Source of the DNA: Oopsacas minuta | Taxonomy: Eukaryota > Porifera > Hexactinellida > Lyssacinosida > Leucopsacidae | Assembly (NCBI GenBank): GCA_024704765.1 | Contig: JAKMXF010000309.1 | Location: 124,001-188,000 of the forward strand | Reading direction: 5' to 3' | Length of the DNA: 64,000 nucleotides | Shown: piece after piece, positions 41,775-52,500 of the stretch | How the letters are laid out: the number at the start of each line of letters is the position of its first letter | Numbering within the stretch: position 1 is the first letter of the stretch | The notes under the pieces: generated by a model | What the model was told of the DNA's origin: nothing | The model's input: only the letters and a program-made list of their open reading frames with translations | Databases searched by the model: none | Position numbers and translations under genes: made by a program

Positions 41775-44700
41775 TCAGTCACTTTGAATATCTTCCGCTT
41801 GCGCTGGGATTAACTTGTTTGTAAGTTGGGTCAACATTTTTTCAATATTCTGTTCTCGGATTTCAAGTTCTTGTTCTCTTTTTTCAATCCTATGTTCCCT
41901 TATCTCAATTCTTCGTAAAGATCTTCTGATTTGAAGATTGTCATTCTCAAGTTTTTGTTTCCAATTCGGGGTATTTATTTTGACATTTGTTTGTTTCGTT
42001 TCCAAAGCTTTCAAAACATCTTTCATCTTGATTAAGGCCTTGAAACCGAAAGTAATTAAAATTCTAGAAATAATAGATTTCTGATTTGGGTATAATTTAA
42101 CGGTTTTCAGCGCAGATCTTTTACGCAGCGAGTAAATCGAAAAGGGAAAAGTTTCTTCGAAAAATAACAACAAATCTATCTTAAGGACGATTCGTTTCAA
42201 AGTAGCAGATTCTTGTACACCCTTGATATCATCGACTGCCAAACCAACAAGCAAATTCGCAAGAATAATCGAAACGAAAACAATGAAAACCAGGAACAGA
42301 ATGTAACTTGATATTGGATGATCGAGTCTCCTCGTAATATCATTGAATATATTATCGTATTCAAATTCCCCAGTTAGCATGACAGTAGTTTTTAGCAATG
42401 TACTGAATGGGTTACGATATTGACTACAGAAATTTTGTTGCCTAAAAACCATGTAAAACGAGACAGAAAACCCAATAAGAAACGCAAGAGCGAGTAGAAT
42501 AACGCGAAAAAATGTTTCTATCACATGCAGAAACATTAATATGTATATACCAAGATGTGGAAGTTTGCCAAGAAATACGACCAAGTTGAACCAAGAAAGC
42601 AGAACCACAAATGCACCTAGCTCCCAGATTAGAGAATTTTCAAAACCACATGCGCCTACTTCCTGTCGAATCTTGAATACATCTGATACATACACGATTG
42701 AACCAACATAAATAAACCATTCGAGATAATTTTCAATGCTTAGGAAATAGCCTTTTATGTCACCAAATATTTGAAGAGATTCGAATAAAAGTCGGAAAAA
42801 TGCGAACATTATTATAAAAGCAGCCATGACGATAGAACTAATCACACGACCTTCATTGCATCTGGTTGAAGAACAACCATATGTATCTACATACCAGTTA
42901 GAAGCCCCTGGGTCAGAACCACAATAGTTGGAATTACGATTATTATCGAAACCGAGCTCGTGATCAAACCTAAGATCACAGGAAGGAACAACATACGTGA
43001 ATATAGTTAATAGAAACACAAACGTGAAGTATGATATAAGATTCCCGTAGTACAAGTAACTAGCTCTTGTACTCCATTTTAACCTCATCATTGTCAAAAC
43101 TAGCGGATGGTTTAAGAGATCAATTCTAGAGTGTTGTACCATAAACGAAAATGGATGAGATTTCTTCTTGAGGCGCGAGGCATCGTAAAGATGAGATGCG
43201 AGTGGTTTCTTAAGTTTATATTTATCTTCATTGTGTAAGTAGAAAGTTTGAAATGCTTCTACGTCATCTAGCAGTTCAAAATTAAATTCTACGGCTACCG
43301 CTGGATTTTCTGGTGAATCAAATTGATTGAAATTACAATTAATATACAAGGACATTACCTTGTACGCTTGAGTTGGCATTTTTGGTATCATTTTTCGCAA
43401 TGGAGTAAGTACTTTACCGTGAATGAAAGTGTAATTTTTCAATGCTTTACGTATATCATGATGTTGTATTAAAATCTCAACTACCTCTTCGTTACCAGCG
43501 TCAATAGCTAGATCTAGTGCATTATTACCTATCTCAGCTCTATCTTCATGCTTACAAATATCAGCACCGTGTTTTAAGAGTAATTTTACCATTAAAAGAT
43601 GACCGGCTTGGCAAGCCAAAAGTAATGGAGTAGAAGCAGTGACGTCACTGTCTATAGGTGCTTCCTCTTGGATGAGGTACTCGGCGACCTGGACATGGCC
43701 AGCGGCAGCTGCGAGATGTAACGGAGACCTGTTATTGAAATTAATAGCATTGATATTAGCCCGAGCCTTCATTAACAATTCAACTACTTCCAGCTGTCCT
43801 TGTTCACAAGCTAAATGTAATGCAGTATTCCCGTACATATCTTCATCACCCAACATTTCTATTGAAACTTCTTCCAAATAGTCTAACAATCTCTGAACGA
43901 TTGTAGCTTTACCACTAAACGCAGCCACGTGTAATGGGGTCTCTTTAAATGAATTCAGTGCTACGACGTCACAATTCTTCGTGTCTAATAGGAGATCTAG
44001 TATTTCAACGTAGCCGTGTTTGGCTACCACGTGTAGTGGTGTTTTATCCTCATCATCTTTCTCATTTACTAACCATCTACCTCTCCGATGGTTCAGTATC
44101 TCTGTTACAACTAGTTTTTCGTTCTTCTCGATTGCAATAGATAGAGCATTTCTCCCTAGTCTATCTCTTAACTCTACTTGACAATTCGTGTGTTTGAGTA
44201 TTTCCATTACTCCCATTGCTGATCCGTAGTAGACAGCCAACATGAGTGGAGAATAGGAATTTAGATTTTTTGTGTTAATACATGCGCCTGTATTCAATAG
44301 GAATTCTATCATAGAATATCTACAGTTTCTCGCTGCGTAGTGTAACGGTGTATTTTGAGTTCTATCAATCGCACTGATGCACTCAGGATCTGTTTCCAGT
44401 AGCAGAGCAGCGATAGATACCTTACCCTGTTGTGCAGCCAAATGAATTGGTTTTGCTCCATCCGTATTCTCACTGTCGAGTGTAATTCCTATCTCAATAC
44501 AGAGTGTAACACACTTCTCATTGCCACCAAGGCAAGCAGAATGCAAGATTGAATTACCTTTAACGTCATTACACACAGTTAATAGGTGTAAATTATTGGG
44601 ATCAATGCTAATGAATTTGGTATATAGGATACTGAATATCTTCTCCGAGCCAACGAATGCGGCTAGATGGAATGGAGTTAATCCGTGCATGTTACATGAA

Positions 44701-45509
44701 AATATGTCACATTTCTCTACCAACAGAGATACAATGTTAGAATATCTCCTCTCACAGGCAAAGTACAAAGCTGTAGACCATTGACAGTCAATTGCATTAG
44801 TAGAAATTCCCTGTTTTAACAATTCAATTACTCCAAAGTAATTGCCTCTAACACAAGCATGATGTAGTGCAGTTTGTTCGAAAGAATCAGTTTTATTTAA
44901 CAGTTTATCACCTCCGAATTCTATTAAAAATCTCAATGATGCTACACTGCATTTGTTTGAATCCTGTGAAAAGCTCTGTATTTCCTCCTCACTTAACTTT
45001 TCAATATCTAAGTTTTCTTGTTCTACAGATATATATCTAGCTGCGTAATGTAATGGTGTATAGCCTATATCAGTTTCAACATTCAAATCTACATTATACT
45101 TTCCCCCGTTCTTTAGGAGAGCAGTCAATATGTTGAATCGATTATAACGAGCTGCATAGTGTAATATAGTGTGTTGTTTGTTGTCAAATGAATTCAAGAG
45201 ATGATCAATATCGTAGAATCCAATCTTTTCAACAGTTGAAATACTACTACGAGTCCATTTCATCTGTTTGCTAGTACAAATGAACTCTAGCAGTTCACTG
45301 AATTTCTCATCCATGCCATCACGTGCGGCTTGTAACAACTCGTTACGGAGAGATATATGGTCAGAGGAGCGCATACCGTGGGTAATAGGACGATTCGCCT
45401 CACTAATTGAATCTTGTTTACCTTTCAAAGGAAATAATTCAAGTCCCTCTGCTGAGCCTGTGGTATCCAGTTCAGAGTAAACAGGTATACCATCTTCTAT
45501 ACTAGCCAT
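41775..45509 (-). CDS. TRPA1-like ankyrin-repeat cation channel, gene B
   Basis: A 1244-residue single open frame from the ATG at 45509 (MASIEDG). The open frame continues upstream only through repeat DNA and a TA microsatellite, so I do not extend it. About 16 ankyrin repeats at ~100-710, then six membrane segments at ~840-1095 (ASYLYYGNLISYFTFVFLL to SIILANLLVGLAVDDIKG) and a Glu/Arg-rich coiled coil at ~1185-1235. Same architecture as gene A and overall clearly paralogous, with diverged ankyrin and tail regions. Expected role: calcium-permeable sensory channel. No introns and no disruptions. The two genes lie on the same strand 6 kb apart with unrelated genes between them. Confidence 0.93.
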   Translation of the reverse strand: MASIEDGIPVYSELDTTGSAEGLELFPLKGKQDSISEANRPITHGMRSSDHISLRNELLQAARDGMDEKFSELLEFICTSKQMKWTRSSISTVEKIGFYDIDHLLNSFDNKQHTILHYAARYNRFNILTALLKNGGKYNVDLNVETDIGYTPLHYAARYISVEQENLDIEKLSEEEIQSFSQDSNKCSVASLRFLIEFGGDKLLNKTDSFEQTALHHACVRGNYFGVIELLKQGISTNAIDCQWSTALYFACERRYSNIVSLLVEKCDIFSCNMHGLTPFHLAAFVGSEKIFSILYTKFISIDPNNLHLLTVCNDVKGNSILHSACLGGNEKCVTLCIEIGITLDSENTDGAKPIHLAAQQGKVSIAALLLETDPECISAIDRTQNTPLHYAARNCRYSMIEFLLNTGACINTKNLNSYSPLMLAVYYGSAMGVMEILKHTNCQVELRDRLGRNALSIAIEKNEKLVVTEILNHRRGRWLVNEKDDEDKTPLHVVAKHGYVEILDLLLDTKNCDVVALNSFKETPLHVAAFSGKATIVQRLLDYLEEVSIEMLGDEDMYGNTALHLACEQGQLEVVELLMKARANINAINFNNRSPLHLAAAAGHVQVAEYLIQEEAPIDSDVTASTPLLLACQAGHLLMVKLLLKHGADICKHEDRAEIGNNALDLAIDAGNEEVVEILIQHHDIRKALKNYTFIHGKVLTPLRKMIPKMPTQAYKVMSLYINCNFNQFDSPENPAVAVEFNFELLDDVEAFQTFYLHNEDKYKLKKPLASHLYDASRLKKKSHPFSFMVQHSRIDLLNHPLVLTMMRLKWSTRASYLYYGNLISYFTFVFLLTIFTYVVPSCDLRFDHELGFDNNRNSNYCGSDPGASNWYVDTYGCSSTRCNEGRVISSIVMAAFIIMFAFFRLLFESLQIFGDIKGYFLSIENYLEWFIYVGSIVYVSDVFKIRQEVGACGFENSLIWELGAFVVLLSWFNLVVFLGKLPHLGIYILMFLHVIETFFRVILLALAFLIGFSVSFYMVFRQQNFCSQYRNPFSTLLKTTVMLTGEFEYDNIFNDITRRLDHPISSYILFLVFIVFVSIILANLLVGLAVDDIKGVQESATLKRIVLKIDLLLFFEETFPFSIYSLRKRSALKTVKLYPNQKSIISRILITFGFKALIKMKDVLKALETKQTNVKINTPNWKQKLENDNLQIRRSLRRIEIREHRIEKREQELEIREQNIEKMLTQLTNKLIPAQAEDIQSD

Positions 45510-45527
45510 ACTAATATTTATTATCAA

Positions 45528-45552
45528 ATAAATATATATATATATATATACA
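45528..45552. repeat. TA microsatellite
   Basis: A run of alternating T and A of about 25 bases in the 5' flank of TRPA gene B. A simple repeat with no further meaning visible. Confidence 0.85.
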
Positions 45553-45562
45553 TACAATACTA

Positions 45563-45897
45563 ATGACGGAAAGATGGTCGCGGGGAAAATTAGTTGTGGA
45601 AAATTGGTCGCGGGGAAATTTCGCCGCGAGGAAATATAGTCATTTACTTTTGTTGTTTTGATTCTAAATACTCTCAGCAACTCTCAGCCTGCTCCAGATC
45701 CAACGATAATCCAATCAAACACCACACCAGTTAACCAAATAGTCTACTGAAATGCTCATCTTCTCAGCTCAAGCCATTCTAGCTAGACAATCCAGAAAAT
45801 GCCAATTCTAGCACCTTCCAACGTGAGTTCTAAATACTCATAAATTCCCGCGACCAATTTCCTGGCGACGAAATTTCCTCGATCATTTTTCCGTCAA
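45563..45897. repeat. MITE with inverted, rhythmically repeated ends (tgacggaaa-atgg-tcg)
   Basis: The left end has tgacggaaagatggtcgcgg, then four diverged repeats of a ~17-base unit (ttggtcgcggggaaa). The right end carries the complement (gacggaaaaatgatcgagg, ttggtcgcggg). The interior is unrelated. Such phased unit repeats at both ends are known in invertebrate MITEs. It lies about 55 bases upstream of the TRPA gene B start and so forms part of its promoter region. Confidence 0.7.
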
Positions 45898-46139
45898 CGA
45901 TACAATACAGTGAAGTTAGCCTTTTAGGAGTTGTAACTTAATAAGAATTTGGATTTAGAAATTTACCCTCAAGAATACTGAAAATTGGGTAAAGGGCCGC
46001 TCAGTTTCATAGTTGCCTGGAGCAGCAAAATTTGAAATCGCTCCAGACTCCAAGGGCAGGCACTGTATACGCATCACATCTTAGAAGATATAGTGAAACC
46101 CCGTTTAATAGTCAAATGAATTGAATAAAAATAAATGTA

Positions 46140-46310
46140 AAGATCTGCTAGGACAACTTGCCGAAGGACATTGTGCCTTCTACAGAATGTATATGCTTGA
46201 TACTGTAAATATATAATTCATATTGTAGTATCATAGAAATAATACATTCCGTATATGGTGTCGGAAAGATATCCTTTCGGCAAGATGTCATATCGACAAG
46301 GTAGGCGGAC
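46140..46310. repeat. MITE with ttgccgaaggac-type inverted ends and internal palindrome
   Basis: aggacaacttgccgaagga at the left pairs with tcctttcggcaagatgtc at the right, and inside these gaatgtat / atacattc and gatact / agtatc form a second stem. About 170 bases, non-coding. A second family of the phased-repeat type, within 300 bases of the previous one. Confidence 0.65.
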
Positions 46311-46443
46311 AGGTGTAAAAGATAAAAACAAGAAGGAATAGCTACGAATAGACAAAGGATAATATCACTAATGTAATGAGTAAATTCAATCTGTAAATTA
46401 GTAAAATAGTATAGAATACATGGAAAGAAGATAGAATGAAAAA

Positions 46444-47344
46444 TTAGAATATTTGTAGGTAGCAGTTACTCTTCTGGGATTGACAGACTACTATAATTCT
46501 ATCTTGATTATCTAATGTGATTCCTGCTGGTTGATCAGAAACTGTAATCTTGTGAATAGATTGAAATCAGTATTGAAAATAGAAATAGAATCAGAAGCAC
46601 CATCTGAAATTATAATATTTCCATGTCTGTCTATAAAAAAGAAGCAAGGATGAATAACTTGCATTCCTTCCCCTCGAGTATAACACTCTTAAGTAGAATG
46701 AGATTTTGCTCAAAGATATGAAGACAAGGATTAGATTCATCTATAATGTAAATGTATTTTTTGAATACTTTTACATCAAGTGGGTATTTGAGTATATCTC
46801 TTCCAGATTGAGATTTGAAGTGAAAGTCTTTGGTGAGTATCTGAACTATATTGCTATAATAGTCACAAATGTAAATATCTTCATTAGATTCATTCATCGT
46901 TAGACTGAAAGGATAGCTGAATTCTAATTCTCCGTTTCCATATTTACCAATTTTGGAAATGAACAGTCCATCGAGTGTATAGTTCAGGATACAGTGGTTA
47001 TATAGAGAAATAAGAATCCTATTCCCACAAATAGCTAAACCAGACGGATGGTTCATCTCTCCTTTACCATTGCTATCTCCGAATCTGAATAGGTACTTAG
47101 CAGTACTGTCAAATACCATGACACTTTTTTCCCGATAATCTGCTATGTAAATATTCCCGGTTTGGTGATCTATTGTAACACCAAATGGAGAATCAAGTTC
47201 CACATTTGCATATCCTTTCCTACTAACATTCACTATAGGTTGTTTCTTTCTTGTATAATCGATTGTTTTCACTTCCTCAACTTTGTTATTGACACGTTTT
47301 CGATTCAATCCCAGCTCGAAATTGTCTTCTCCAATAGTAGCCAT
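46444..47344 (-). pseudogene. NHL-repeat protein gene with two frameshifts
   Basis: From the ATG at 47344 the frame encodes a short coiled coil (NKVEEVKTIDYTRKKQPIV) and four to five NHL repeats (FGVTIDHQTGNIYIADYRE, HPSGLAICGNRILISL, YPFSLTMNESNEDIYICDYY) for ~225 residues. Near 46675 one base is missing and the repeat GEGMQVIHPCFFFID continues in another frame. Near 46562 a second missing base shifts again to QPAGITLDNQDRIIVV, ending at a TAA at 46444. Taken as sequenced, the product loses the last two blades. The long intact 5' part suggests recent decay or base errors. Confidence 0.75.
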
Positions 47345-47991
47345 TACCTTAGTTATCTAACAAATAAGATATTCAATACAAATCAAAATATATACATGTG
47401 AGCTCTCAACAAAGTAGCAAGGCATATAGGACAGCTACTATTATGAAAGTAGATATCAAATAACATATTAGCTGTCAGTATTTCAACGGGAACGCGAAAT
47501 TTGACACACAACTTGGGATTTCGGATTTTGACCAAAGATTCTGGGTGTACGAAATCCAATTTTCTTTTTGGGTCAAACTGTACTCGTATTCCTTAATTCT
47601 CATTGAAAGCATTGGATGGGACTGAAAATTAAATGATTTCAATACTGGGGCCACTAAACTATCAGTAAAATCTTACCCAGAATAGACTAAATCCAGTGTC
47701 GCGATATATAGAGAAAGTTCGTAGATTTGACTTGGGCATGATTATGAAATTTGACATATGACAATAATATGGCAAGAAGTTCGTGAACTTTGGTATGAAC
47801 ATGGGATGAACTATCATTGTGAATAATTAACTAAATATTTACGAGTGAGAGAAGAAATAATAATGAAAGAGTACATACACAACAAAACAACATGCTACAA
47901 ATAATTAAAGTCTACCAATATGAATGTTGGGTAATCAATGTTAAATCAAATCACTGTTTCACTTTTTATGTTTGAAAATGTACTGTGAGAA
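47345..47991. other. intergenic, 647 bases, no gene seen
   Basis: 5' flank of the NHL gene and 3' flank of the PPP4R2-like gene. Around 47710-47815 there are scattered gaactt / gacata words resembling the tandem in Argonaute intron 1. Nothing coding. Confidence 0.45.
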
Positions 47992-48920
47992 TTATAATAT
48001 ACTATTTTCTATTAAACTTTTTTCTTGAGCGAGTTCAACTGGTGTTTGTTGAGAAGTTTCCGATTCATTTTGTTGAATTCCAATTGGCGCAGATGGTTGC
48101 TCGCTAGCTTCATTGTCATCCTTTCCCTCAATAAAGTCTTGTAAATTCCGTATACCGTTAAGTGTTGTGGAATCAGCTTCACTAACGGAACATTCTGTAT
48201 CTTGCTCACAATCAGGGGACGAAGAATCTTGCGCTTTTTCACATATTTTCTCAACTTTTCCCAAATCAACTGAAACTTCTTCAGGGAAAAAAGAGCTAGT
48301 CCTCTCACTAGAAGATGTCGAATCGCTACTAAATACTATCGTCGATGCAGTGCTGATTTCGTGTTTCATACGCTTTGCAGGAGGAGAAAATTTCGAATCA
48401 GGAGTATATGAAGATTGTTGTGGTGGCGAAGCACAAGTCACTTTCGCATGAGAAATAACAGTCATTACTTTCTCAAAAGCGCGAATATATTTCAATTTTG
48501 AATAATAATATTTTTTGGGTTCTGAAAGTAAATCGCAGATTCGTTGTAACGTGAATGGCGGAGCTTTTGTAAATCTTTGTATGAGTAGTGAATCGATATT
48601 TTTCAAAATTACACTCTGTTCTTCGCTTTTTTCCGTATTTGGGCCTTCAAAATCACTTAAAACTTCCGTCAATTTGACTATTATAACTGTAGATAAGTAT
48701 CGCCATGGGTAGAGCACTTTACCATTCCTCGAAATTTGTAATATATCTCAGAAAGTTCACTTGGTAAAGCAGGAAATTCTTTGCCAATTATAAGTGAGAT
48801 TTCTCCTAACTTAGTTACATACTCTCTGAGAATATTCAAATATTCTTCCGGATCAGTATCAGGTAAAGGCACTGTTAATTCACGAGTTAATCTGCTTGTC
48901 TGACTGCTGTCATTAGACAT
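47992..48920 (-). CDS. protein phosphatase 4 regulatory subunit 2-like, one apparent frameshift
   Basis: From the ATG at 48920 the first frame encodes ~72 residues ending FPALPSELSEIYYKFRG. Homology then continues in another frame as VLYPWRYLSTVIIVKLTEVL, APPFTLQRICDLL and a long Ser/Glu-rich tail to the stop at 47992. Together this is the PPP4R2 layout: helical N-terminal domain with a PW..F/L segment, an IPFTIQRLCELL-like block, and a disordered acidic C-terminus with a basic KRMKHE patch. PPP4R2 targets PP4 phosphatase in DNA repair and centrosome function. The frame break is in cgaggaatggtaaag near 48715. I see no intron that would repair it, so a one-base error or a true mutation remains. 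Confidence 0.72.
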
Positions 48921-49584
48921 TTGTAAGTTGAAATATGCTATATAAGAAAAGCAGATTTAGAATATATTATTGAGATATTTAATGTTTCGGCAGCCATGAA
49001 GGACACAAAGCGCCGACTGTGAGGTTTAATATGCGCGTAATCAATAGGTTACAGTCCAAAACAGAGCCAGAAACCTCTACAATAGAACAATAATGAATAT
49101 AAGGGAAGTAGTGTAGTCTATGGGAGAGGGTGTGGTGGTAATTGTATACATGACAACACTCGCTGGATTTTACAAAAATCCGAATATATTCAAATTTTGT
49201 GCCTTTTCCCTCAATTATCGCCTGAAAACAGGTATCCTGAGCACTTAGTTATAACGAGAGTTTTGCTGCAGGGGTTGCCAACCTATACCATCTGTGGACC
49301 CTCTCCCATATAATGTAAATGTCATATGGACTTCGGTACCACCAAGAGGTGTATGTATATAAATTTACAATGCCAGAAGAGTCTAATAATTACAAAAACA
49401 ACAAACAAATGTTCCAATCAGCAAACAATAATAATATTATTAGAAATATGAATATGCCTATAACATAAATAAACAATTAAGCTCTTCTAAGAGAAGTAAA
49501 CAAACTAGTAAACAACTAAAGTAATTCTAAACACAAATATTTTAGCTCAGTTTTGAACTTCATTCTTAGAGTATTTCAACACAA
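48921..49584. other. intergenic, 664 bases, no gene seen
   Basis: Lies between the Argonaute 3' end and the PPP4R2-like start. Near 49265-49310 ctgcaggggttgccaacc-tat followed by tctgtggaccctctccc resembles a hAT end. Otherwise AT-rich. Confidence 0.45.
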
Positions 49585-52500
49585 TTATGCCCAATACATA
49601 GTACCTAGGTCTGTTTTCACTTCTTTACGGAACTGATCCCAATTACCATTAGGGGGGATTAACTGATTGCGATCTCTATCCGGATCGCCGTAGCCAGCAG
49701 ATTTGTTATAACGAAATGCTACCCAGTGACTGTAATAAACTGGTGTGGGATAGGAGACAGATTTCGCGCATCTAGCATATGTATGACATAGTTGAAAAGT
49801 AATAGCTTGTAGTGAATCAGAATTGAAGCCGTTTTCATCCCATAGAACGTGATATAAAGCGCATTTTGCAGTGCCTTGTAGTGCAAAATGACTGTTTAGG
49901 TAGAAATTGAATTCCACTTGGTGGGTAACTGTGTGATCTAGTGTAGTGCCTGGAGGGATATTCTGCGCTTTTCCACACGCGTCTCTAGGGTTACTCGGGA
50001 ACATTCGCAGATGGTGACGTTTTTGTACTATGATTATAGTCATGGTAGGTTTGTATTCGGGATCTATTTCTAGACAAGCAGCTCGTAGAGCTAATAGCTC
50101 GTGTTCTAGAACGTGTTGGAATTGACCTTCTGATACTCCGTCTCTATAGAGATGGGATATGTAATTTTACTGGATTTTGAGAGAAATAACTTTAAAAATA
50201 TATGTTTCGTATTTGAAGTATATTGTAAAATGCTCCCCAATATGATTATCAAATACTTAACCATGGTTGGTGGATTTAGTATATCCGACCCCTCCCTTTG
50301 TTGGTTGGGGTATCTCCCCTAGATTAGTGATTACACATGTTTGGATGTTGTTCAGGGAGTTTTTGATGCGGAATTGGAGGAGGAGTTTATATAAAAGGTA
50401 AATAAACGAAAGACACCATCCATGGTTCAATACCTAATAAGCATATAGACCGGAGCCTCTCTTTGCTATGGCAACTACCGCACTGTGTAATAACACAGCA
50501 ATAACCAAGATTACTCTTCTATAACCGATCACGACTGATTTCTACGTTCGTAATGAAAAAGAACACTAAAATTTTACCAATCCTCGCACCAAACACGTGA
50601 ATTTACAACCTTTTGAGGTCATAAATGACACATTTTCCTGGTTAATATAAGCGTATACTTTTAAAAATTGGAATATTGATTAATTTTGTTTGTTTTCCAT
50701 CGTCATTTTGTTAGAAATTTGCCTTACAGCGCAGGGCAATTAATTTAATTTATTAAGTTATTCGTAAATATATGGCAGCGAATGGAGAAAAGTTTCATGT
50801 ATACTACGTACAGTCAAATCCCGATATTTTGAAGCTCAAGGGGCTGCGATAATTCCTTCGATTTATAATTATCGATGAAAACAATGTAACTTTGACGGTT
50901 TGAGACAATATTTATACAATTTCATATTTTGACATATATCCGTGTTCGATGTAACAGGAGTTGACTGTGTTTAATAAGTATTAAACAAACCTGTAGTATA
51001 TTATCTTTTGCGGTCTTCTTCCCTTGTTATACAGAATAAATGCATTTATCAATTCTTTAGCCATAGCCTTGAATTCTATAATAATCTCTTTCCGATAATG
51101 TCTTTTGGTGCCAGTTGTCGTGTCAGCATCTGCTCGCTCATGTTGCTGAAAACGACAAGAACTCGCGTATTTTGCGAGTCTTCTATCTATTGTGGCAACT
51201 GCTGCAGCGATTGAAGGGGTGTATCTATCTGTTCCTGGTTTAGGATGGTTCACATCTGCACCCATAAACATTGTAGGGTCCTTCATTAGTTGAGCTGTAG
51301 GAGTACCTGAAAATGTAAATTCAGCTAATCGGTAAAATCTGATACGGGTGTTTCTCAACATATGGTTATATGACTGAACTTAGCCAAACTGTAGGCGGCC
51401 AATGATGGATAATATGGTTGATTTTTTCCAATTATAACATTATCAAATCAATTTGATTTACACTTGATATATATTTGTAGAAATATTGTTAATTATCCTT
51501 TGTATAAACTTATATTTTAAGGTAAACTGATCATTTCTGTTTCAACTCTTCGCGGTATACATATAATATAATTGAGAGTATGTTGATTCAAATTATTGAT
51601 TTATTTCACTTGAAAACAATACAAAATCATACATTTTCATCTCTGCAGAGATTTTTAACTCATTAGAAGTTCACGGCCATTATTACAAAACCTGATCAAG
51701 CAGCTGATCAGAGTGTGGTCAGGATACAAATTAATTAATAGTTTAATCAAGGTTGAAACCGATCAAACTGAATATCAGTATTCATGAATAGCAACCTAAC
51801 CGAATACTGAATACTGATATCCGGTTGGTAACCTTGAGTTAAATACACTTTAAAATTATCCCAGGACTTCAAAATTTATATGCAAATATTATGAACTGTC
51901 CCCTCTTTTATGAGAAAAAATCCAGAATAACCAATGTTTTCCCTGAACGGTTGACAGGTAAGCAAATTCATACCATATGTGGCCATAGCTGAGTTTTAAA
52001 AACAGTAATATAGGCTTAAACTCACCTTCCATTATAATACTATGATTAACTCCACCCAATTTAGCATTGATCTTTAAACATATATTCCCTACAGTACTAC
52101 CGTTAGCCTTATTCACATTAAACTGCTTTACACACTGTGTGGGTACTCCTATCTCTGTGTCACCAACTTTCTTAACTTCTCTATACACAACTGAACTGAA
52201 TTTCCTTGGCTGCATCTTTTCATCAAGTATAACTACAATCATCTGTAACACACCGAAATACTGTTTCAATTCGATTAGTAGTTTACGGATTTCGGTATCT
52301 GTTTTCGGTTGACGTTGGATAATTTCACGAGGAGGTTTTATAACCATTCCTTTACTCCCACCTTGATGTATTAGCTCGCGGACAAAATTGGAAATGTTCC
52401 TATCATCTGTCCGACAAAAATCTATTACAATCCAACTATCCATTGGTTTAGCTTGTAGCAATTTGTACCGGGTGATGTCCCATTGGCCTCGTGAGGGTTC

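Noticed and set aside
45510-45680. 57-residue N-terminal extension of TRPA gene B
   Set aside because: The frame runs through a MITE end and a TA microsatellite and gives repeats of NFPAT-type residues; the ATG at 45509 matches the start of the paralogue better.
48705-48725. Possible programmed frameshift in the PPP4R2-like gene
   Set aside because: No slippery heptamer or downstream structure visible; an ordinary indel or base error is simpler.
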